Below, piece after piece: positions 45,317 through 57,771 of a DNA stretch of 64,000 bases. The notes under the pieces were generated by a model. The model was not told the origin of the DNA. It saw only the letters and a program-made list of their open reading frames with translations, and made no database searches. Numbering within the stretch: the first letter of the stretch is position 1; each line of letters begins with the position of its first letter. The DNA comes from Rehmannia glutinosa. Taxonomy: Eukaryota > Streptophyta > Magnoliopsida > Lamiales > Orobanchaceae. A program made the translations under genes and the position numbers. Location: positions 9,714,441-9,778,440 of the forward strand of contig CM071925.1 in NCBI GenBank assembly GCA_016081115.2. Direction: 5' to 3'.

Positions 45317-46612
45317 TCAGCTTGGTCAGCTAACACTTAACTCTTCAGTTGATTTGGTTTTGTTCAGCGGAAGACTTATCAGCTGGGTTGGTAATATAAA
45401 CTTAAACAACAGATATCAAATATGCAGGAAAATAAAAGGCTGCAAGTAAATGACACAAGCAAATTTTATAGTGGTTCGAGGATGGGGTAATTCCTCTAAT
45501 CCACTCTTTTCCAACTTCTGGAGGAACCCACTAAGTAACATATCTGGTTACAAAGTAGTTTTCACTCCGAGACAACCTTGATCTGGCTGCTCCTGGGACC
45601 CAGTTTCTTCACAAGACAGTTGCCTTGCTACTTCAGCTCCCTTCCAACCATTGGAATTGATCACACAGCCTTCCAACGAGCTCAAATCTTCTGGTTTGAC
45701 CTTGAACCTTACTACAACTCCTACAACCTTGGAGAGTAGACCCCTTAATTTCTTTAAATTGTTTCCTCTTCAATTTGATGAAGTATTCTTTCCTTCATTG
45801 AATGTGTTGGATCAAGTTCCTTCGAGTTTAGGCTTGAGGAATTTCTTAGAAAGTTTGAGAGAAAATTTGCAGGTTTGCTTGCTTGCTTGTTAGTTCTGTG
45901 AAAATTCGTTATTCTTGGTAACCCTCTCTTATTTGCTTCCTCAGTCTTTTATAATGCTTATTTGAAAATTTGCCCGTTGCAGAGATAGACTATTTTCAAA
46001 TAACACTTCTTGTTTGTTGGCTTGTCTTTTATTGATTTTCAACTTGTGATAGTGACTTTTCCTCGTATTAAATGATGTCTACAGCTTTTCAAGGCCTGAC
46101 ACAAGCTCAGTTCTTCCAATTGGTTTATTCCATTTGCACACTTCTGGGATGAGCACTTTTATACATGGCAGCATGGATGTATTACTAATTTAAGTAATAT
46201 CCTTGACTTCTGTGCAATGGTTTAGTAATAGTCGACTTGACTTGACAGCTACCTTTACCACTTCGACTTGAGTCAGCTCCAACTATTTAGAAATGATTCA
46301 ACTATCAGTTCAACTAGTAGACTTGGCTCATAACTGACTTGACTATAACTTATTCATCCTTTACTTAGCAGTCCCACAGCTGGATCTCTTCTTCAGTCGA
46401 GTTTATGCCTTCCATCTTGACTACACTCAGCTGACACATAGTTGGGTCTTCGCTTTAGTGTTCAGTTGACTCTTGTATTCTTCAACATACCTGACTTCAC
46501 TCAGATCATGCAGTCATATCTATTAAAAATAGAAATACAAGGAAAATGGGGTGCCAACTTCCTATTCTAAGTTTTACATGGTATCCTCAAAATCTAATAA
46601 TCAATTTCCTAT
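45317..46612 (-). repeat. 3' LTR of element G, end-truncated
   Basis: Read on the minus strand it starts TATAGGAAATTG (TGTTAGGAAATTG in E and F) at 46612, contains GGAAGTTGGCACCCCATTTTCC like the others and a TATAAAAG box at 45946-45953. It fades about 150-200 bp before the expected end, where it abuts the LTR of E. Confidence 0.75.
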
Positions 46613-49288
46613 AATTTTCCCTCTTTTTGGTGATGCCAAGACTTAAATAAAAATTACAACAAAGTAAGCAGTGCAGTAACAAAGAATGTATGAGCTAAAT
46701 ATATCAATTTTTTTGATCATATCATTCTTGCCCTTTACAAAGCAATTTATATAGTATATTCTCTACACCGTATTAGAGCTTATTTCAATGAATTACATCA
46801 GGTATCAGACAAAGGCTGTAAGGATAAAATTACAAGAAAACTTACGAAACTTGTATTTACAGTTAAGTAAAATACATTGAAGGGGTTACAACCGTCTTCA
46901 ACTCCTCAACTACTTCCTTCTTCTCTCTTTATCCTCTGCTCTCCTTTTATATTCCTCTCTTCTTCATATTTCATTTTTTTTCATAGTCACGCTTAACAAC
47001 AAGGTCTTCCCTATGACACCTTTCTTCCCATTCTTGTATAACTTTTTCGTTTTCAGCCTCTTGTCTTCTCACTATCTCCTCACTCTTGCGCTTTACTTTA
47101 AGATTGGAAAGATTGTCGTACCCGGCTTAGTAATTGTTCCTCTTTTTGTGTGGATCAATAAACCTTGTATCTTTTGGTCTTGGCTGTGGTGGAGTGCCTC
47201 AGCCTCTTCCACCACTTCCAAACCTTCCCCTCACTCTTACTGACTTAGCTCTTCATCTGGGAGTGTACTGTACTGGTGCTTTTCCAGCTGAGTGACTGCT
47301 GGAACTCTGCAACTTCTTTGCTGATTTGCACAAATCAAAACCTTTCTCCCAGTACAAGTCCCACGACTATGGTAGAGTCAAATTCTTCAAATAACCTTCG
47401 GCTTCTAGAGTTTGTAACTCCTCCTGTGATCTGGGTTCAGATCCAGCATCAGGTATCGTGATTTCTCTTGGAGGTTTTATTTCTGGGGAATCCTTCAATA
47501 ATCCAGCTAGAGGGACATCGAACATTACTTTAATATCCTTTATGTGCTTAGAGTGCTTCTCGGATGCCTTTTTAAAATCGGCTTCCATGGCCTTTCTCGA
47601 CTCCTTAACTACCATTTCACCTTTCTCTTCAACTGTTAGCTCTTTTGGCAGTCTGCTAAGTATTGAGGCTGTTACATCTCCTTGTTGTGGGGTTTTAGCA
47701 AACATGATTTTCAGTGGGAGTTTCTTCACAGAGCTTCATTCCTCCTTGCCTGCTTCCCTTTTACTTCCCTCCTTATCACTCATTTGCCCTTCCTTCAGCT
47801 CCCTCATGGCTTCCTCTTCCCCTTTTTTGGCATCTTCGCCAAGGGGTAGGCTTATACCAGATAACATACCACTCAGGATAAAATCAAGTTTATTATTCGT
47901 GGAGTCATGTTTGTCGTGGGTCGTGGAGTAAGTTGCTCTGAATTCTGATCTCAGACCTTTAGACTCAGCTGTCATTAGCTTCATTTCTGTTTGGAGGACC
48001 TTAACCTGTTGTTCGACGTTGGTCTCCATTCTGGAAATTTCATTCTTATGTTGCATCTTTTGAGCAACTCCATATCCGACCTGTGTGACTCATCCATCCT
48101 GAAAATGTGGTCTCATTGCCTCTGCTGGAACTTGAGATTGTCGGATATCTAAATCACCATCTTAGCAAATAGGGACTTAAAGTAGGTGACCGGCTCACGC
48201 CTCAAAGACTTCACCTGTCCAACCCATTCTAATGCGTAGAATTGTTCCTCTGATTTCTTTGTTGATCATGGCATCTCTGTTATCAAGCCTATAGTCCAAG
48301 GATATGAAGTCATGCTCGATCTTCTCTATCTGAGCAGATATGGCTTTAAAGGCCTTCCTGAAATCAGCTGTCTCGGTAGACTAATCTTCTGGCCATACTT
48401 CATCAAAATCAAAACAATGGGCATGATTGCAGTTTCACCTGGAGCTCTGAGTTCTTTTGGGGGTACTTGGACGTTGTAACGGGCTTGTTCTGCAGTAGAT
48501 TCGGCTTCAAAAGGAATTTGGGCATTAAATGGAAAATGTTTTGAAAAGAGTTCATCAGGAAAAATAGGAATACCCACGTCTTGAGCTTGTGGGGTCTTTA
48601 CCTTTTCGTTCAAAATATTATCAGCTCTACTTGCCTCAGTTGTTTCAGCTTCATCGGCATCTTGAGTGGTTGTGTTAGCCAGCTGAGCTGATAGATCCTC
48701 AGTTGTCTTAAAAGCTTCCACGGTATCATGACTGCCTTTTGAGTTATCTGTTCCTCGGCTTATTTATCAGCTTCACCAGAGTGTGATGGTGCCATTGGAT
48801 GTGGCCTATCAATCAATACAAATCTCATTAGAGCAATTTTGACACTGGCTTGGCTCCGAGTGGCTTGAGCATCGTCATCAGTTGTGTCCTTATTAGATGT
48901 ATCAACAGGATTTGACCCAACTTCATCTTCTGATTCCAGGAATTCAATAATAACATTTTCCTTTGAATCATGAAGGTCATTGATCCTTTCTTCTTCTTCA
49001 GCGACCTCCACATGAGGAGTTGGCTCATTTTCAGTTCTTTTACCCAGGGAAGTCTCAACCTCCTCTAGGCCTCCTGTACCCTCAGCAGTCTCAATTACTG
49101 TTGGGCCTTGATCATCTCTGTGTGCAGTCTCAACCGCAGCAGGGTCTTGGACGTTTATCCCTTCAGCAGACGGGGCTGCATTAGGGTCTTCAGTGGCATC
49201 CTTTGGAGTCTCAACTCCTTGGATTGTACTTTTAGGTCTAGGAGTCTCAACTTCCATGGCCTCGCTTCCATTCTGCACCTTAGCTGCT
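46613..49288 (-). pseudogene. Element G aORF, C-terminal and middle part
   Basis: Minus-strand pieces in order are 48760-49278 (acidic; NGSEAMEVETPRPKSTIQGV, HDSKENVIIEFLESEDE), 48326-48721 (DVGIPIFPDELFSKHFPF), 47736-48056 (coiled-coil-like; GMLSGISLPLGEDAKKGEEE matching E's GMFLGVPLTFDDAKKGEEE) and 47367-47729 (KIMFAKTPQQGDVTASILSR matching E's LMIAETPQQGHVTASIMRK). The coding end lies near 46880, and 46613-46880 is 3' non-coding. Frames are broken, but residue similarity to E is high. F interrupts the gene at 49288. Confidence 0.7.
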
Positions 49289-50848
49289 TGTAGGTCCCAA
49301 GGGGTGTAAGTGTAAGGTTTAGAAGGGGGGGTTGAATAAACCTTACCAAATTTTCGATTTAGTCCTTTTAAATATACTGAGAGTTGATACTACGCTTGTG
49401 TCCTTGATGGATAGTCAATTTAGTCAATCAAGAGTTAGTTAGTCTCTCAATAGAATCAACGAGCCGTTGATGGAATAACTCGTTGTTGGCTCTAAATTAA
49501 CTCAACTGTGGTTTTGTTTACAATAAGACTTAACACCCTTAAGTTTGGTTAAGCAAGGATTTAGTGCTTAGTTTAGTACTTATAAATTATCAAGTGGATA
49601 GCAAATTTATCAAAGAGATATAAACAGTTAAGATGCAGGAATTAAAGTCTTTGAAATGTAAATGACACAATGAAATTTTTATAGAGGTTCGAAGATGGGG
49701 TAATTCTTCTACTCCTCTCTTCTCCAACTCCTGGAGGAATCCACTAGGTAATGATCGGTATACAAAGTGGTAACAGTCCGGATACAAGTCTTGATCACAC
49801 AAAAATGACTTGATCCTTTGGGACTCGATCCGAGACGCCTTGATCACTCACCGGCTTCTCGTCGACTCGGCTTCTTCACAGGGCGCTGCCTTGCTACTAC
49901 GACTCACTTGCTCAAGCTCTTTGGATTTGATCACGAAGCCCTCCAAAAGCTTAAGACTTGCTTCGACCTTGAACCTTCCTACAATCCTTCGTGGAATGTA
50001 GACCCCTTGATTTTTCAAGTATTTTCCTCTTCAACCGATTGAAGTTATCTTTCCTTCACAATGAGTGTTGGATTGATGTTCTTCGTGAGTGTAGGCTTGA
50101 GTATTGAGAATGTTTTGATTTTCTAATAATTGCTTGAACGTTTTTGGTTCAGTCCAGAACTTGTGTCACTCGTCTCTCCTATTCTCAAATAAACTCCTCA
50201 GCCTTTTATAGTGATCTTTCAAAAATTTGCCCGTTGAAGTGATAGGCTTATCTTTGAAAGTCACTTGCGATCGTTTTGTCTTGTTGCGTCCTTGGAATTG
50301 CCATTTCCTCGTATGAATTGTTCTTTCACCTTTTCGAGTTCGACACGGTGTAGTGCTTCCCATTGGTTCATTCCTTTTGCACGCTTCCGGATTGAGCACT
50401 CCGAGAAAGGTGATATGGAGATATTACTTGTTTTAAGTAATTCTCTTGATTTACGTGCAATGGATCTTTTTACGATTATCTCGACTTGATCGCATTTCTT
50501 TGCTTTCCCCAGTGACTTAGAGTCACTTCCAATCATTGGATGACTCTTCCGTCACTTCAACTTGAGACTTGGCTTTTCTCGAGTTAACTTGATCGATACT
50601 CCACTCACCGCATCTCACCGCTTCTTCATAGAGTTCCCGTCTACTCTTCTTTGCCATACTCGGTTGTCTCGCAATGAGTCTTCCTTTTAGTCTTGATTGT
50701 CTTCTTGCATGTTAGGGCGTGGCCGACTTAACTCGGCCTTGGCCACTTATTTATTACAATGCATTTTACAACAAAAATTGGGGTGCCAACTTCCTATTCT
50801 AAGTTTTACATGGCATTCATCAAAATCTAAACAATAAATTTCCTAACA
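49289..50848 (-). repeat. 3' LTR of element F (1,560 bp)
   Basis: The plus-strand ends are TGTAGGTCCCAAG and TTTCCTAACA. It pairs with 61775-63336. Identical runs of tens of bases are broken by clusters where one copy reads CAG and the other a shifted or missing version, for example around 49610 (ATCAAAGAGAT here, ATCAGCAGAT in the partner) and 49535 (ACAATAAGAC here, ACAGCGGAAGAC in the partner). A TATAAAAG box lies on the minus strand at 50203-50210. Confidence 0.92.
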
Positions 50849-50850
50849 AT

Positions 50851-50862
50851 TTCCCCCTTTTT
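50851..50862 (-). other. Polypurine tract of element F
   Basis: On the minus strand AAAAAGGGGGAA lies two bases before the LTR start TGTTAGGAAATT. It matches the tract of element E at 43955-43967. Confidence 0.8.
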
Positions 50863-53800
50863 GATGATGCCAAAACTTAAACCATTCAAAAATGCAAACA
50901 AAAAAGATACATACGAGATAGTGTATTGACATAGAATGTATGCGCGAATCAATCCTTTTATTGATCATAACATTCTTGTTCTTTTACAAAATGTTTACAA
51001 GGTGTATCGAGCACATATTTGTCTACGAAAAATAAAGAATTTATAGCTTTATTACGTAAGACTTACATTGTATGTATTTACATAATAAGATATACGAAGG
51101 GTTGGACAAAGAACACTTCATCTCCTTCATTTGTCTCCTTCTTTCATCTTGTTCAAAGATCTTCTCTCTTCTTCTCTTTTTCTCATCGTCACCGCCTTCT
51201 TTTTCTTTTCATATGCCTTCCTGGCGCTTCATCTCTTCTTAATCTTTCCCCTGTCTTTCCTCCCATAGTTGAGTTTGTCTCTTGTTTTCTTCTTCTATTC
51301 TTTTTGCATACTCGGCCACACTTTTAGCCACTTGCAAGTTTGCTCTTTGCTCAAGCCCACCCCAGAGATCCCTCCTTTCTTGCCTAGATCTATGTACTCA
51401 ATATTTTTGGGCGAGGGCCTGGTATGAAACCTCTTCCTCCACCACTACTTTTCCTCTACCTCCGGGCGTGTATTGTCTTTGGGTCTTCTTCTTTCCAATT
51501 TGAGTGACCCGGAGTGTCCAGCAGAGTGACTCGCCGTAGTCCGTTGTCTGTCGCCTTCTTCACATAACGTGAGACCCTTTTCCCAAAGATAAGTCCCAAG
51601 CTTGAGCCATAGACATATTTGCAAAGTATCCTTCAGATGCGGCGTTTTAAATTCATCAACCGATCGTGGCTCTCCCGACATCCGAGATGGGATAAGTGTC
51701 TCTCGTCTCTTTGGAATGCCTCCATGTTCTTTCAAGATGTTCATAACTCGGGCATCCATTCTTCCTTCCACTTCCTTCATCCCCGCTTCAATTGTTTTTC
51801 TCTTTTCACCATAGATATAGCGTGTGTTGGAGTGGCGAGTCACAGGGAGTTTGTCGATAATAATGTCACCGGATGTGACCCTGTTGGGGGTTTGTGCAAT
51901 CATCAGGGTCACATCTTTCGATCCTTCCCCCTCAAAGAGATTTTCCTTTCTTTTGTTTCCCGCTTCCTCAAATTGTCTTTCCCTTCACAGATTGCATCCT
52001 CTTTTTCGATCTTTTTCTCGTTTGGTATTCCTCTTCCCCCTTTTTGGCATCATCAAAAGAGAGAGGGACACTGAAACATATTGCAAGCGGAAGTCGAGCC
52101 TCGCTGATGGTAGAGTTCTGTCTCGAGTCTGCTGCAGAGTATGCATCACGAAATTCGGATCGAGTAGCGTTGGACTCTCACAAATCACTTCATCTCACCA
52201 TGAGAAGGCTGAATTTTGTATTCATGGTTTCTTCCAAACGCTCGTAGATCACTCTTGTTTTGCTCACGCAATGACTTTATCTCGGCAATGTGAGCTTCAT
52301 GCATGTGCTCAATATGTTATCTCGGCGTTTTTGCATCGGATTTTCACTCTCCATACCAAAGAACTTGTTGAACAAAGTCCTGAAGTATCTAACTTGTTCC
52401 ACACGCATTGTTTCTTTGCTTGCCACCATTCCCCATCCCGATCATGCCTCTTAAATCGCGGTGAGATTGGCATCTCTCGTTGTCGGTCCGCATGTCCATA
52501 GAGGCCGATGCCTCTCCATCCGTTCAATCTCGTGAATAATGCCTTGAACACTTCAAGCGGACTTCACCGATTCTTCCGCAAACATGGCCATGCAAAAAAA
52601 ATCATAATAAGTCGGAACAATGGTGCCTCGATGGAAAAATGGGAGCTGGTTTGTGGTAGCGTGCGCGTTCGTTCTCGACTCTTCATGGAGGTCGGGTACC
52701 TCAGGGGAAAAAGGAAAAGATTCTATAAAGGATTCATCACCGCCAATCGGGATTTGTTCGATGATGAGCGGTGCACGTGAAGTTCGTTTTGAACCGACCT
52801 GCTGCTGCAGCTTGAGGAGCTGCGCATGGATTCTCGTTGTTGGGTTTTGTTGTGAAGTGGACCCGGCTTGCCGAGCCTCGGTTGTCTCGGCCAAACCGTT
52901 GGTCTCACCGATTTCTCCAATTGAGTAGACTTGTCCTCGGCCTTATCGTGGCTACGTCATCGGACGATGATGAGATTTCCATTGGTGGCTCATCATCAAA
53001 ATTAAAGGTTTGACGAGTAGTATTGGGATCAAACTTGCTCGTGCTTGGAACATCCGTAGTGAGTCTTTTGGATCTGTCACTAGGGATGACTCACCTTCTT
53101 CTTCGCCTTTCGATCCCGAGAAAGGTGACATCGGGATTATCCTCGGGAATCATGAAGTGCACTTATCTCCTTTTCGGGATGGGTCGATGATAGCGGGAGG
53201 GATGTTCTCTCTCGCACCTTTTACACCGGAAGTCTCAACCTCCCGTGGGCCTTCATTACCTCCAGGCCTCGATCGCAATGAGGCCTTGTCCTCCCTTTCG
53301 ACGTGTCACTGTCTTAGGGTCTTTCGTGGTGGCATCCATTGAGTCTCAACCCCATGGATTGCACTTTCATCGCCTGAGTGTTAACTCCTGTATTCGTTCC
53401 TTCCTCGACCGCATCAAAGCAAAGATCATTAGCCTTCGTAGGCGGTTGGCACCTCAAAGAGAGTCTCAATCTCAAGCTCGAGCTTCGTTGATGGCAACTT
53501 GTTGTTCTTCTTGTGTTTGTATTTTCTCTACTTCGCCTCCTGGATTCGTTGTTGAGTCATCTGCAGATTCTCCAACCTTGCTGCGGAGGAGGAGGAGTTT
53601 CCCCCCTCGGCGCACCACCGAGTGACTTGGAATGGGGTCACTCGTCTCCAAACTCCCGGTTGTTTCGATTGAATGTTCAGCCATTGGGGCGGTGGTAACA
53701 CACCTTCAATAGGGGTTGGCTCGACCGGGGTCCCCACTATCCCAGTTTCATCGCCAGGGCCCTTATCGCTTCTTCCGAGTGAGTGGGGAAGTGGTGGCAA

Positions 53801-55579
53801 GAACAACATTGGCGATTTGGTTGAACCACTCCCATTGGATCAATTTCACCGTGTTCGAGGACTCTCATGGTCCTTCCATCAATCTTTGCTCGTGAAGGAT
53901 TCGGATTCGTGCAATGCTTGTTGCATTTGCAACTCTTCTCGTAGTAGATTCTCCTGATCCTCATCATCACTCGTGAGAAGACATCAAGGAGAGGATGTGT
54001 GTGTTTTGTGGTGCCGGAGATAGGGCAGATGCTGGCCTTCTCACGTGCCTCGACTTCCCTCTTGCCTTTCTTTCTCCTTGTCCTTGAAGATCTGCAGGGA
54101 TGTCGTGCGCTTGTCTTCATCCAATCTTTGGAGCACAGCGTGGTTAGTCAAAGGAAGTTTAACATGTCCTCTTCTTCTTCTATAAACTCGGGCCGTTGGA
54201 ACTGTTCCCTTGATTTACTCAACTTCCATTTCCTCCACTCACGCGAGATGATTTTGGATGTCCGGATAAGGTGGAGATAGGATCATCACATCACTATCGG
54301 CTCTATCGGCTTCTTCTTTGTGTTTGTTGTGTGGACTACACCGTGTCTTCGAGGTTGCCTCTGCTGATCGCCTTCAATGACTTGGTTGTTTCATCAATTA
54401 CATCCGAGACTCTACTTCTCCAGCCAGTCTTGATATCTGCTCCAACCGAGTGGTCGACTCACCGGTTTCTCAAGCTCGGAGTGCTTGATGATTCTTCTTC
54501 GTCTCCTAGTTTGTACCGAGGGATTTCTCGTTGAGACGGTTTCCTCTCGAGTCTTGGGCGGCGGGGCCGTCTTTGTGTCCTTTTCTCGAGGAGCTGGCCA
54601 TCTTGGCTTGTCGATTCTTCTTTTTGACGATCGGAGAAGGTATTTGTGAGTCCTTCTCGACACTCTTCTTTGGCGAGACACGGCTACGGGGCAGTGTGAC
54701 TCGGCCGGGGGCGGAGTAGTTTTGACTTTCTTTGCTGCGGGGGCGATCTTCTTTGTAGCGGCGGGCGGCTTTTCTTCTTGGGTGGAGAAAGCAACAACAT
54801 CTTGGTCACCGATTCCCCCTCACTCGTGTCGCTCTCTTGGCGTAGGCTCTCTTACAGTGCGCCGAGAGAGGTTTGCTCGAACATCCTCTTGTTAACATGG
54901 AATGCCTTCCCATGTCTAAGAGGGACTCCTTTCACCTCCATCACCGGCCAATCACTAGGCCATATCCTAGGATCCTCCAAATGTGCCATCTTCCTTGAAG
55001 GATTTGTTCCTCTACGTTACCGCGAGTCCGTTGTGACAACAAACTCAGCCGATTTATTTTCTTTTACGCGATGATTGCGGCCATTACAATCAGCTTTGCT
55101 TTTGGATTGGTCAAAGTGCCAAATTTGATGTCAATACATTTGGCAACTATGTCCAACGACTTGTGATAATCCTCCTTCACATCTCTTGTTTGATGTGTAC
55201 ACTATTTTATCGGATAGTCGGGCTTGGCTATTTCTTTCCAAGCATCGGCCAGGTTTACATCAACCGTTAATTTTCGATGCTCCTTCATTGGTAGTGAGCA
55301 ATGTTCGCCAAATCCTTGCGAGATAGTCACCGCTTTAAGTGAATGTATGACTTTATTCCTTCATCGTGAATCTCGGCTTTCACGTAGAATTGTGCGACCT
55401 CCTCCACATAGGTCATCGGATATTCTAACGCCGAACGGTTTTAGCCCGGTCATTTCTAATTTCTCAAAGAATTTTCTTCACTAGGTGTCGTCGGACCCAG
55501 ATATCACCATGCCGTCGAAATCCACAGAGACCCTGTGAATTTGCTTTCCTAACTTGGTAAAATCATAGGTTGGTGCCAT
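50863..55579 (-). pseudogene. Element F aORF, heavily frameshifted
   Basis: The ATG at 55579 opens MAPTYDFTKLGKQIHR, matching A and E. Downstream, only short stretches stay in one frame: 53737-54120 (EVEAREKASICPISGTTKHTH), 53528-53809, 52553-52894, 51445-51912 (MTLMIAQTPNRVTSGDIIID, matching E's LMIAETPQQGHVTASI, then VEGRMDARVMNILKEHGGIP). Compared with A and E the sequence is short of CAG/CTG/AGCT words and rich in CGG/CCG/CG at the same places, for example 54935-54960 and 53600-53640. The coding end is near 51150, and 50863-51150 is non-coding. Confidence 0.65.
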
Positions 55580-56156
55580 TTTTCAGGATTTTATCAAGGA
55601 AAAACTTAGAGATTGATTTGAAGATAGATAGGGTTTCGAGAGAATTTTTGCCTTTGCTTTTGAGAAAGAAATGAAAGTTTTGGTAGTGTGAGAGAGAAAC
55701 GGACGGAAATGGTTTAAGTATGGTTTATGAAAGGCGTGCGGGTGGTTTTTTGAAATGTGATCGAAATCAACGGCTTAGATTTTGCACGCCTATTTAGCAT
55801 TTAATGTCTCGTATTTAATGCAAAAGAGCATTTATATCCAATCATAAGCTTGGTGTGCGGCTTTATGTCCAGTACACATCATCATTATCTTTGCGTATTC
55901 CTTAAAAACATTCCCGCTTAGTCAAACGACCGTGTGTTTTGTCACTTTGCTCATAAGTGACTCGGCTTATCCCTTAGTGATTTAACTCTACTTCTCACGA
56001 TTCTCTTAGTGACTCGGCTATCACCGGTGACTCGGTGTAGTTGTCTTTCCGTCAAATCTGATGATTCTTGGCTGATTTGTGTGTTCACTCTTTTTCATTT
56101 TTTTGTTCCATTTCTTTTCTTTGATTCTTCTTAGTGTCGGCTCATTTCAATTAACC
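55580..56156 (-). other. Spacer between pol and aORF of element F
   Basis: It is homologous to the spacers at 2670-3220 and 38629-39167. TGACTCGGCTATCACCGG at 56011-56040 corresponds to TGACTCAGCTATCAGCT of E's reverse complement, a clear example of CAG-to-CGG-type difference in non-coding DNA. Confidence 0.5.
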
Positions 56157-57069
56157 CTAACTCATGTTTGAGTTCTTCAAATCTTGACTCACATAATGGT
56201 TTTGTGAAGATGTCACCAATTGTTTATCGGTTGAGATATATTCCAAGATGATGTCCTTCTTTTCAACATGATCTCTTATGAAGTGATATCGACATCGATA
56301 TGCTTTGTTCTTGAGTGCAACACGGAGATTTTGAGTAATGGCAATTGCACTTGTGTTATCACACATGATTGGAATTTCTTTTCCTCAACTTCATAGTCTC
56401 TCATTCTTTGTCTCATCCATAGGACTTGGGCACAACACCGCCCCTTCAGCCTATGTATTCCGTCTGTAGAGGTGGCTATTGAATTTTGCTTCTTGCTAAA
56501 CCAGGAAATCACTGTTTCCTAGCATTTGACATGTGCCTCAAGTGCTCTTCCTGTCCACTCTGCATCCAAGATAGTCGAGAATCAATAGCCAATTAGCTTG
56601 AATCCACCTTCCTTTGGATACCATAGGCCTACTTCTTGGCTTCCTTTCAAGTATCTCAATATTCTCTTAGTCTGCTTTGTCATATGGCTCTCATTTGGAG
56701 CAGATTGAAATCTTGCACATACACCTACAACAAAGGTGATGTCGGCACCTTGGCTTTGTAAGATAGAGCAATGATCCAATAAGTGCTCAGTATCTTGTTT
56801 GATCTACGGGCTGCTTGCCATCCGCATCCATGTCCATTTTGATGATGTATTCATTGGTATTTTCACTGAGAAGACTTCTCCTCCATACCAAATTTCTTCA
56901 TTAAGTCCCTGTGTATTTTGTTTGACTTATGAAGGTTCCATCCTTCAAATTGTTTCACTTGGAGTCCAAGGAATAATGTCGGCTCTCCCATCATGCTCAT
57001 TTCAAATTTACTTTGCATGAGGTTTGAAATTTTTCACACGGCTCTTTGTTTGTGGATCCAAAAATGATG
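56157..57069 (-). pseudogene. Element F RT tail and RNase H, frameshifted
   Basis: After the YVDDIIFGSTNK region (near 57050-57090, broken by a frame change) come pieces matching E: VGVCARFQSAPNESHMT and KRILRYLKGSQEVGLWYPKE (56582-56779), SWFSKKQNSIATST (56276-56512) and MCDNTSAIAITQN with HFIRDHVEKKDIILEYISTD (56157-56366). The stop after LIELS in A is changed here. The lesions are short indels, many next to former CAG/CTG sites. Confidence 0.78.
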
Positions 57070-57771
57070 TCATCCACATATATTTGAACAAGCAAAGATA
57101 CTCTTTTTGTCTTGAATTAAAAGCGTTCTATCTACTTTTCCTTTTGTGAATCCATTTTCGGTTAGGAATTGTGACAAGGTATCATACCATGCTCTGGGTG
57201 CCTGTTTCAATCCATATAGAGCTTTCTTGAGTTTGTATACTTTATCTCCAAGAGTCTTCTGCTCAAATCCTGGAGGTTGTTCAACATACACTTCTTCTTC
57301 CAATAAACCATTTAGGAATGCACTTTTTACATCCATCTGATATACAATGAAATTCTTGTGAGCTGCATAGGCAAGAAACATCCTTATAGCTTCCAATCTT
57401 GCTACAGGGGCAAATGTTTCATCAAAATCTATCCCTTCTTCTTGGCAATATCCTTTGGCTACTAATCTTGCTTTGTTTCTTACCACAGAACCTTCCTCGT
57501 TCATCTTGTTTCTGAACACCCATTTAGTACCAATAACATTTTGATGTGTGGGTCTTTGAACTAATTCCCATACTTTATTTCTTTCAAATTGATTCAACTC
57601 TTCTTGCATAGCTTGAATCCAATGTGCGTCGTCCAATGCTTGTAACACATCTTTGGGCTTTATTTGCGAGATGAAGCATGTGAACATAGCTTCTTGTTGA
57701 GTTCTGGATCTTGTTTTGACACCTTCTCTTATATCTCCAATGACAAGTTTTGGTGGATGGTCTCTCACCAT
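57070..57771 (-). CDS. Element F reverse transcriptase core (233 aa open)
   Basis: A clean open stretch: DHPPKLVIGDIREGVKTRSR, HWIQAMQEELNQFERNKVWE, GTKWVFRNKMNEEGSVVRNK, KGYCQEEGIDFDETFAPVAR, YQMDVKSAFLNGLLEEEVYV and YGLKQAPRAWYDTLSQFL. These are RT blocks up to just before the catalytic YVDD, which falls after a frame change. It is better preserved than the same region in E (no nonsense codons), while the sequence on both sides is full of indels. It is part of pol, not a separate gene. Confidence 0.8.
   Translation of the reverse strand: MVRDHPPKLVIGDIREGVKTRSRTQQEAMFTCFISQIKPKDVLQALDDAHWIQAMQEELNQFERNKVWELVQRPTHQNVIGTKWVFRNKMNEEGSVVRNKARLVAKGYCQEEGIDFDETFAPVARLEAIRMFLAYAAHKNFIVYQMDVKSAFLNGLLEEEVYVEQPPGFEQKTLGDKVYKLKKALYGLKQAPRAWYDTLSQFLTENGFTKGKVDRTLLIQDKKSIFACSNICG

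Larger units (their letters stand above)
45317..49288 (-). mobile_element. Element G (same family as E/F), left part
   Basis: On the minus strand this holds the 3' part of the aORF, the polypurine tract and the 3' LTR, which is truncated at its end near 45317. At 49288 the aORF is interrupted by complete element F and resumes at 63337. The 5-bp CTGCT at 49284-49288 is repeated at 63337-63341, proving that G is the host of F. gag and pol of G lie beyond the window. Confidence 0.85.

Noticed and set aside
51824..52501. 225-codon open frame on the plus strand
   Set aside because: It lies antisense to element F's aORF, has no recognised motif, and follows from the Glu/Lys-rich minus-strand coding with few stops on the other strand.
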